From Chloroflexota bacterium (GTDB lineage: Bacteria > Chloroflexota > Limnocylindria > Limnocylindrales > CSP1-4), in the NCBI GenBank assembly GCA_013696945.1, contig JACCXQ010000083.1:1-12011 (forward strand): a DNA stretch of 12,011 nt. The letters run 5' to 3'. The translations under genes and the position numbers were made by a program. Of this stretch, positions 1 to 9,245 are shown in pieces; position 1 is the stretch's first letter, and the number at the start of each line of letters is the position of its first letter. The notes under the pieces are model-generated. The model did not search any database, was not told the DNA's origin, and saw only the letters and a program-made list of their open reading frames with translations.

Positions 1-306
1 ACGGAGCACGGCCGAGCGAGCCATCCACTGGTAGTAACGCCGTCCGGAGTGGGCATATGGCCCGTACAGCTTCGAATCAGGGAAATGCCGCATCAGCCAC
101 TGGAACAGCGACGCGTGGTCCGTGTGCATACGGAGGGTGATCTGCGGCTGGCGCCCGTCGCCGCCGAAGTGGCCCTCGCCCACCAGCACACCCACCAGGA
201 AGCCAGCGTCGAACTGGGAGATGGACTCCTGGGTCTCGCTTCTGCTGCCGGCTCGCGGGTGGTCCCCCGGCTCATCAGGGAGGTCGACGCGGAACGATCC
301 GTCCAA
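1..306 (-). CDS. LAGLIDADG-type endonuclease-like protein, 5' part (partial)
   Basis: This is the first 102 codons of a minus-strand gene that leaves the window at position 1. The TTG at 304-306 is the only usable start: an in-frame TGA lies 13 codons upstream (343-345) with no ATG or GTG between, and a strong Shine-Dalgarno (AAGGAGGA on the minus strand, at 316-323) sits 9 nt before it. After a polar N-terminus, residues 36-47 read FLVGVLVGEGHF, a LAGLIDADG helix of the 'GEG.F' type whose acidic residue binds metal in homing endonucleases. An aromatic-rich region follows, containing LYGPYAHSGRRYYQWMA (residues 80-96), as in the DNA-binding fold of the family. It is not inside an intron or intein here and is transcribed away from parA, so it may be a domesticated DNA-binding protein. 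The C-terminal half is unseen, so catalytic activity and specificity are unknown. Family assignment is fairly secure, function is not. Confidence 0.72.
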   Translation of the reverse strand, partial: MDGSFRVDLPDEPGDHPRAGSRSETQESISQFDAGFLVGVLVGEGHFGGDGRQPQITLRMHTDHASLFQWLMRHFPDSKLYGPYAHSGRRYYQWMARSAVLR

Positions 307-315
307 GGCGGACTG

Positions 316-323
316 TCCTCCTT
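316..323 (-). promoter_or_regulatory. Shine-Dalgarno deciding a TTG start
   Basis: On the minus strand these bases read AAGGAGGA, an almost perfect anti-16S complement, 9 nt before the TTG at 306-304. It is the strongest ribosome binding site in the window and is the main reason for accepting the TTG start of the LAGLIDADG-type gene. Confidence 0.7.
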
Positions 324-432
324 CGTCGCGGATGGGAGTCGTTCAGTTCGAGCAGCAGATCCCGTCCACCGACCGGGGGCCGGCAGGCCGGCGGCAGCAG
401 CCACACCTCTGCCCGATGAGGCAGTTCCTCGT

Positions 433-461
433 TGTTTCACCGTAAGGTAACACGTGAAACA
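433..461. promoter_or_regulatory. parS: parS-like ParB binding site within an expanded palindrome
   Basis: The 16-mer at 446-461, GGTAACACGTGAAACA, matches the bacterial consensus TGTTTCACGTGAAACA at 13 of 16 positions with a perfect right half. An additional perfect left half-site, TGTTTCAC, lies at 433-440, so the whole element is an inverted repeat of two perfect 8-bp arms separated by 13 bp. It lies 137 bp upstream of parA and its partner parB, a typical place for a parS site. Binding by the encoded ParB is inferred. The degenerate centre could mean a weak site or one that also serves as an operator for parAB autoregulation. Confidence 0.65.
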
Positions 462-502
462 TCCCCTCTCGACGCTCCCTCGGGCCGAGCTGGGCAGAGA
501 TC

Positions 503-511
503 TGCGGATAA
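503..511 (-). promoter_or_regulatory. DnaA-box-like 9-mer (single)
   Basis: On the minus strand the bases read TTATCCGCA, one mismatch from the DnaA box consensus TTATCCACA. It stands alone: no cluster of further boxes and no AT-rich unwinding stretch is visible nearby, so it does not define an origin. It may be a chance match or a regulatory DnaA site upstream of parA. Confidence 0.25.
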
Positions 512-580
512 GGGGTCTCAGCGACAGTCAACGACCTTGAAGGGGCGCCTCACGAACAGGCGGAGGAACCCCGAGTCGGC

Positions 581-586
581 TAGAAT
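581..586 (+). promoter_or_regulatory. Putative -10 box for the parA operon
   Basis: TAGAAT fits the TANNNT pattern of sigma70-type -10 elements and ends 12 nt before the parA ATG. A transcript starting 6-8 nt further downstream would have a leader of only about 5 nt. No convincing -35 element is found 16-18 bp upstream; a TTGAAG at 537-542 is too far away. A GAGG at 588-591 could act as a ribosome binding site only if transcription starts further upstream. Confidence 0.45.
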
Positions 587-598
587 CGAGGCACGTGG

Positions 599-1431
599 AT
601 GCGATCCGATACGGCGCGTAGGTTGGGCGAGGTCATCGCCTGCGCGAACCAAAAGGGAGGCGTCGGCAAGACCACCACGGTGGTCAGTCTTGCGTCCTAT
701 CTCGCCATCGGCGGCAAGCGCGTACTTATCGTCGATCTCGATCCACAGGGCAATGCGACGAGCGGCATGGGGATAGACCGCGACCGCCTCGTTGGCTCCG
801 TTTACGACGTCCTGGTGGGGAGCAGGTCCGCGGACGAAGTCGTTGTCGGGACAGCGATCCCGGGCTTGTCGATCGTCCCTTCGACGCGTGAGCTCGCCGG
901 GATAGAGGTGGAGCTGGTCGCCATGGGAGGAAGAGAGCGCCGGCTGGAGCGTGCGCTCGCGGATGGGTCAGCACCGTTCGACTACGTGCTCCTCGACTGC
1001 CCACCGTCGCTAGGGCTCCTGACGATCAACGGTCTGACCGCCGCGGACAGCGTGCTGGTGCCCATCCAATGTGAGTACTACGCCCTGGAGGGGCTCAGCC
1101 AACTTATGTCGACGATCGACCTGGTCCGTGAGCATCTGAACCCATCGTTGGCGCTGAAAGGCGTGGTCCTGACCATGTTCGATGGCCGCACGACGCTTTC
1201 CGCCGATGTCACGGCGGAGGTCAGGCGCCACCTGGGCACGCGCGTCTTCTCGACCATCGTCCCACGAAGCATCCGCCTCGCCGAAGCGCCGGGCTATGGC
1301 AAGCCCATCGCCCTCTACAGCCCCGAATCGCGTGGCGCGCAGGCGTACCGAGCCGTGGCTGCGGAACTCGTCGAGCGTGATGCCATCGCACGTGCGGCGG
1401 TGCCCGTCGCCCCGATCTGGGCGACCACACC

Positions 1432-1435
<4 letters not shown>
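599..1435 (+). CDS. parA: Chromosome partitioning ATPase ParA (Soj family)
   Basis: ParA is a dimerising deviant-Walker ATPase that binds DNA nonspecifically in its ATP form. With ParB-parS complexes it moves and separates newly copied origins. In this 278-residue protein the deviant Walker A motif KGGVGKTT is at residues 19-26 with its signature lysine. The Walker A' segment IVDLDPQGN is at 44-52 and the Walker B segment VLLDCPPSLG at 130-139. The length is normal for chromosomal Soj proteins, and no N-terminal helix-turn-helix is present, unlike the plasmid P1/F type. The ATG at 599 leaves about 12 residues before the first strand. The TGA overlaps the parB ATG by 4 bp. It heads a five-gene block that continues into gyrB, and a parS-like site lies just upstream, supporting a chromosomal rather than plasmid system. 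Confidence 0.96.
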
Positions 1436-5243
<3,808 letters not shown>

Positions 5244-5247
<4 letters not shown>

Positions 5248-7793
5248 CGGACGAGATGATCCAGCGGATCATCCCCGTGCCCATCGAGGACGAGCTTCGC
5301 GTCGCGTACCTGGACTACGCGATGAGCGTCATCGTGAGTCGCGCGCTGCCGGACGTCCGCGATGGGCTGAAGCCCGTCCACCGGCGGATCCTCTACACGA
5401 TGAACGAGATGAACCTCACGTCGGGGTCGGCGTACCGGAAGTGCGCAGCGATCGTCGGCGAGGTGATGGGCAAGTACCACCCGCACGGTGACGTGGCGCT
5501 CTACGACGCGCTCGTCCGGCTCGCACAGGATTTCTCGCTGCGGTACCCACTCGTGGACGGGCAGGGCAACTTCGGGTCGGTCGACGGGGACCCGCCTGCC
5601 GCGATGCGCTACACGGAAGCGCGGATGACCGCGATCGCCTCGGAGCTGCTGGCGGACATCGAGAAGGACACGGTCGAGTTCGTCGAGAACTACGACGGGT
5701 CGCGGATGCAGCCGTCCGTCCTGCCGGCGAAGCTGCCGAACCTGCTGATCAACGGCTCGGCGGGGATCGCCGTCGGCATGGCCACGAACATCCCGCCGCA
5801 CCATCTCGGCGAGGTTGCCCGCGCGACCATCGCGCTCATCGACGATCCGGACCTGACCAACGACCAGCTCTGTGAGCACGTCCAGGGGCCGGATTTCCCC
5901 ACCGGCGCCACGATCTTCCGCTTCGATGAGCGCCGGAACCCGGTCACGGGGCAGAAGGAGCGCATCGACGCCATCCGCGACCTCTACGCGCACGGGCGTG
6001 GCCGGGTCGTGATGCAGGCGCAGGCCGCGTTCGAGGAGACGCGCAGCGACCGGATGGCGATCGTGGTCACCGAGCTGCCGTACCAGGTCAACAAGGCGGC
6101 GCTCGTCGAGAAGATCGCCGACCTCGTCACGACCAAGAAGATCGACGGCATCGCCGATCTGCGGGATGAATCGGACCGCGATGGCATGCGCCTGCTCATC
6201 GAGTGCAAGCGCGACGCCAACCCCAGATCGGTGCTCAACAACCTCTTCAAGCACACGCCGCTGCAGCTGGCGTTCAACGCGAACATGGTCGCGCTGGTCG
6301 ACGGGCAGCCTCAGACGCTGCCGCTGAAGCAGATCCTCCAGCACCACATCGACTGGCGGCGCGAGGTGGTGCGACGCCGGACGGAGTTCGACCTCCAGAA
6401 GGCACGCGATCGGGCGCACATCCTCGAAGGGCTCAAGATCGCCCTCGACAACCTGGACGCCGTCATCCGCACGATCCGGGAGTCGGCCGACGTCGATACG
6501 GCGCGCGCCAACCTGATCACCCGCTTCACGCTGAGCGAGATCCAGGCCAACGCCATCCTGGAGATGCAGCTCCGCCGCCTCGCGGCGCTGGAGCGCAAGA
6601 AGATCGAGGACGAGTACCTGGCCGTGATCCAGCTCATCGCCGAGCTGGAGGACATCCTCGCCAATCCCAGCCGCGTGATGCGCATCATCGCCGAGGAGCT
6701 CGCCGAGCTCGATCGCAAGTACGCGGGTGAGCGCCGGACGCGGATCGCGGAAGACGCGACCCGCGAGCTCTCCGACGAGGACCTCATCGCCGACGAGGAC
6801 GTGGTGGTCACGGTGTCGGGGCGCGGCTACATCAAGCGGCAACCGCTCGCCACGTACCGGCGCCAGGCACGCGGCGGCAAGGGCATCATCGGGGCACGTA
6901 CCGTCGAGGAGGACGCCCTCGCGCATCTCCTCGTCGCGAACACGCACGACTGGGCACTGTTCTTCACGAACCGCGGCCGGGTGTTCAGCTCCAAGGTCCA
7001 TGCCGTGCCGGATGCCGCGCGCACGGCAAAGGGCATCCCGATCATCAACCTCGAGGGCGTGCAGGTCGAGTCGGGCGAGCGGGTGCTCGCCGTGATCACC
7101 ATCCCGAACTTCGAGAAGGGCCACAACCTGGTCATGGCAACGGTCCGCGGGATCGTCAAGAAGACGCCCATCGAGCAATTCGAGAGGGTCCGAAGCACCG
7201 GCATCCGCGCCATCACCGTCGCCGAGGTCGACGCCCTTGCCTGGGTGGCCGTCTCATCCGGGAAGGACGACGTGGTCCTCGCGACCGCGCTCGGTCGGAT
7301 CGCCCGCTTCAACGAGTCGGAGGTGCGAGCCATGGGGCGGGACGCCGCCGGAGTCATCGGGATCCGCCTGGCCAATAGCGCGGATCGCGTGGTCGGGATG
7401 GGCGTCGTCCAGCCCGATGACCACATCCTCGTGCTGACCGAGACCGGCCGCGGCAAGCGGGTCGCGCTCAGCGAGTTCCGTCGCAAGCACCGCGGCAGCC
7501 AGGGTGTCCGTCTCATCCCGCTCGAAGGGGCCAAGACGGGTGGTGTCGCCGCCGTCCAGCTGGTGTCGGAGAAGGACGAGGAGCTGTTGCTGATCAGCGC
7601 CGCCGGCCAGGTCGTGCGCACGGACGTGATGAGCGTGAGCCGGCAGAGCAGCTCCGCCCGGGGCGTCATCGTGATGCGGCTCAACGAGGGCGACGAGGTG
7701 GCCGGCATCGCTGTCTTCCGGCAGGGGCTGGCGGAACAGCGCACCATCGACCACAATGACGCTCCCGATCTCGACGGGGAGAGCGGGCACTGA
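5244..7793 (+). CDS. gyrA: DNA gyrase subunit A
   Basis: GyrA cuts and rejoins DNA in gyrase. The 849-residue protein has the winged-helix breakage domain with catalytic Tyr123 in [10 protein letters not shown], the tower domain, a coiled-coil region around residues 365-500 and a C-terminal DNA-wrapping beta-pinwheel of about 515-830. The pinwheel carries a GyrA-box QARGGKG at 541-547, an Ala variant of QRRGGKG, which separates gyrase from topoisomerase IV ParC. In the quinolone-determining stretch, [13 protein letters not shown], the position of E. coli Ser83 is Val84 while Asp88 (E. coli Asp87) is kept. The ATG overlaps the stop of the AlkD-like gene (ATGA), so it is probably translated by coupling. 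The tail after about 830 is short and acidic. With gyrB in the same block, subunits should be made together. No sign of truncation. Confidence 0.97.
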
Positions 7794-7832
7794 CGGAGCT
7801 GCGGTGACTCCACGAAATAGCGACGGTCGGCG

Positions 7833-8930
7833 GTGACCGCCTTCGGGGTCCGCGATCCGGGACGGGCCGGCGAGCAGATCTCCCTCTACACGGGTAACGC
7901 GAATCCCGCCCTCGCACGGAAGATCGCGCGCTATCTGGGCGTGCCCCTCGGCCGCTGCGAGGTGTTCGAGTTCGCGAACGAGAACATCTTCGTCAAGATC
8001 CTCGACAACGTCCGCGAGCGCGACGTCTTCCTCATCCAGCCGACCTGCTCCCCGGTACAGAAGTCGATCATGGAGCTGCTGATCATGATCGACGCCTTCA
8101 AGCGCGCAAGCGCGGGGCGGATCACCGCGGTCGTGCCGTACTACGCCTACGGACGCTCGGACAAGAAGGACCAGCCGCGCGTCCCGATCACGGCCCGTCT
8201 CATCGCCGACATGATCAGCGTCGCCGGCGCCGACCGCGTGCTGACCGTCGACCTGCACCAGGGCCAGATCCAGGGCTTCTTCAACATCCCGGTCGACGAG
8301 CTGACGGCGGTCACGATGCTTTCGAACTACTTCATCAGGAAGCAGCTCGAGGACACGGTCGTGGTGACCGATCTGGGCTACGCCAAACGGGCGCGCACGT
8401 TCGCCGAGCTCATAGACGCGCCGCTGGCGATCATCGAGAAGCGGCGTGTCGGCAACTCCGACCGCGCCGAGCTGCTCAATGTCATCGGCGACGTGCGCGG
8501 GCGCCGAGCGATCGTCGTCGACGATGAGATCGTCACGGCCGGGACGCTCATGGAGATGGTCCGCGCCCTCGAGCGTGAAGGGGTGAGCGAGATCTACGCG
8601 TGCGCCACGCATGGCGTGCTGCCCGATCCGGCCATCGATCGCATCCGTGAGTCGGCCCTTGCGGAGGTCGTCATCACCGACACGATCCCGCTCCCGCCGG
8701 CCAAGAACCTGGAGCGCATCAAGGTCCTCTCGATCGCGCCACTCATCGGCGAGGCGATAAGCCGGATCCACTACGGCGAATCGGTCGGTGCGCTGTTCGC
8801 GAGCGAGATGCAGCTCGTGTCGGAGATGCTCCTCTGGGACGAGGAGGAGCAGCAGCAAGAGCACGACGACGATCCCTTTCGCGAGCGGACCGAGCGTGGC
8901 GTAGCCGCGCCCGCACCCTCGGGCGCCTGA
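7833..8930 (+). CDS. Divergent ribose-phosphate pyrophosphokinase (PRPP synthetase) family protein
   Basis: The 365-residue protein aligns over its length with PRPP synthetase, which turns ribose 5-phosphate and ATP into PRPP for purine, pyrimidine, His, Trp and NAD synthesis. Clear family segments are VPYYAYGRSDKKDQPRVPIT (101-120), TVDLHQGQIQGFF (138-150), the catalytic-loop KRR (203-205), NVIGDVRGRRAIVVDD (216-231) and THGVLPDPA (259-267). Several normally fixed motifs differ. FSDGE is FANEN (47-51), the pyrophosphate loop PDxGG is TDLGY (179-183), and the ribose-phosphate motif DDxIDTAGT is DDEIVTAGT (230-238). An acidic and Gln-rich C-terminal extension of about 40 residues follows LF at 321-322. 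The GTG start lacks a good ribosome binding site and lies 39 bp after gyrA. It could be a working but divergent enzyme, a paralogue, or a PRPP-synthetase-associated-like regulator. A canonical prs elsewhere in the genome would favour the latter two. Confidence 0.85.
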   Translation: MTAFGVRDPGRAGEQISLYTGNANPALARKIARYLGVPLGRCEVFEFANENIFVKILDNVRERDVFLIQPTCSPVQKSIMELLIMIDAFKRASAGRITAVVPYYAYGRSDKKDQPRVPITARLIADMISVAGADRVLTVDLHQGQIQGFFNIPVDELTAVTMLSNYFIRKQLEDTVVVTDLGYAKRARTFAELIDAPLAIIEKRRVGNSDRAELLNVIGDVRGRRAIVVDDEIVTAGTLMEMVRALEREGVSEIYACATHGVLPDPAIDRIRESALAEVVITDTIPLPPAKNLERIKVLSIAPLIGEAISRIHYGESVGALFASEMQLVSEMLLWDEEEQQQEHDDDPFRERTERGVAAPAPSGA

Positions 8931-8933
8931 CGG

Positions 8934-8939
8934 TAGGCT
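8934..8939 (+). promoter_or_regulatory. Putative -10 box before the small membrane protein gene
   Basis: TAGGCT fits TANNNT and ends 8 nt before the ATG at 8948, so a transcript from it would be leaderless or nearly so. No -35 hexamer is evident at the usual distance and no Shine-Dalgarno precedes the ATG. The same arrangement is seen before secA and parA. Confidence 0.42.
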
Positions 8940-8947
8940 GAGTACCG

Positions 8948-9181
8948 ATGAGCCTGAAGCTCCACCGCCCCACGCCCGACGGACTCGAACCGAGCCCGGT
9001 CGAGACGGACACGCGCGACTGGCGCGTGCAGCTCCGGTCGCGCCGCTGGCAGCCAGCGAAGCTCGAGAATCCCGAGATCCCGGGAACTAGCCCGCTGTTG
9101 GCGGTGCTCTTCTTCGTCGGCCTCGGTGCCCTGACATTCGTGGCGCTGCTCATCGGGTACGGCAGCGGCTTCTGGGGCTGA
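8948..9181 (+). CDS. Small single-pass membrane protein of unknown function
   Basis: The 77-residue protein has a polar, Arg-rich N-terminus, including DWRVQLRSRRWQPAKL at residues 24-39. One hydrophobic segment at about 49-70 (LLAVLFFVGLGALTFVALLIGY) is followed by a short GSGFWG end. The positive N-terminal part predicts N-in, C-out topology, with a mostly cytoplasmic domain anchored by a C-terminal helix. I recognise no named family. The ATG at 8948 lies 17 bp after the PRPP-synthetase-like stop, with a -10-like box instead of a ribosome binding site. The gene sits 64 bp upstream of secA on the same strand. A link to Sec export is possible from position alone, but nothing in the sequence shows it; it does not look like SecE or SecG. 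Coding is supported by the coherent charged-then-hydrophobic layout. Confidence 0.75.
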   Translation: MSLKLHRPTPDGLEPSPVETDTRDWRVQLRSRRWQPAKLENPEIPGTSPLLAVLFFVGLGALTFVALLIGYGSGFWG

Positions 9182-9193
9182 CCGCTCCCGGTC

Positions 9194-9216
9194 GCGGCCG
9201 CCGCCGTGAAGGCCGC
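9194..9216 (+). terminator. Weak hairpin between small membrane protein gene and secA
   Basis: Arms GCGGCC (9194-9199) and GGCCGC (9211-9216) can pair with an 11-nt loop just downstream of the small gene's stop. There is no T tract, so it is not a classic intrinsic terminator. It may be a transcript-end hairpin or chance pairing in GC-rich DNA. Confidence 0.22.
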
Positions 9217-9230
9217 TCGGACACCCGCGC

Positions 9231-9236
9231 TATCCT
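9231..9236 (+). promoter_or_regulatory. Putative -10 box for secA
   Basis: TATCCT fits TANNNT and ends 9 nt before the secA ATG at 9246. The bases between are pyrimidine-rich and contain no Shine-Dalgarno, so a leaderless or very short-leader secA mRNA is the simplest reading. No clear -35 element is seen. Confidence 0.45.
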
Positions 9237-9245
9237 TCCCGTCCC

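Larger units (their letters stand above)
307..598. other. Divergent intergenic region between LAGLIDADG-type gene and parA
   Basis: This 292-bp gap separates the two divergently transcribed genes at the left end. It contains the minus-strand ribosome binding site (316-323), a small CTGCC/GGCAG hairpin near 407-423 without a T tract, a parS-like palindrome (433-461), a DnaA-box-like 9-mer (503-511) and a -10-like box (581-586). Open frames crossing it in several phases have no family resemblance and no ribosome binding site and look like GC-rich chance frames. No RNA gene was recognised. Confidence 0.7.

Noticed and set aside
407..423. CTGCC/GGCAG hairpin as a terminator
   Set aside because: Only a 5-bp stem, no T tract, and it lies upstream of both divergent genes, where no transcript is expected to end.
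49..450. A 133-codon plus-strand frame over the left edge
   Set aside because: The minus strand of the same region carries the LAGLIDADG motif and a strong ribosome binding site, and this frame runs into the parS-like site.
537..542. TTGAAG as a -35 element for parA
   Set aside because: It is 38 bp from the TAGAAT box, far from the usual 16-18 bp.
432..776. A 114-codon plus-strand frame entering parA out of phase
   Set aside because: It begins in the parS-like element, overlaps the parA Walker A region in another frame and has no family resemblance.
7254..8864. A 536-codon minus-strand open frame opposite the gyrA end and the PRPP-synthetase-like gene
   Set aside because: Spans two plus-strand genes with clear motifs and has only antisense-type composition.
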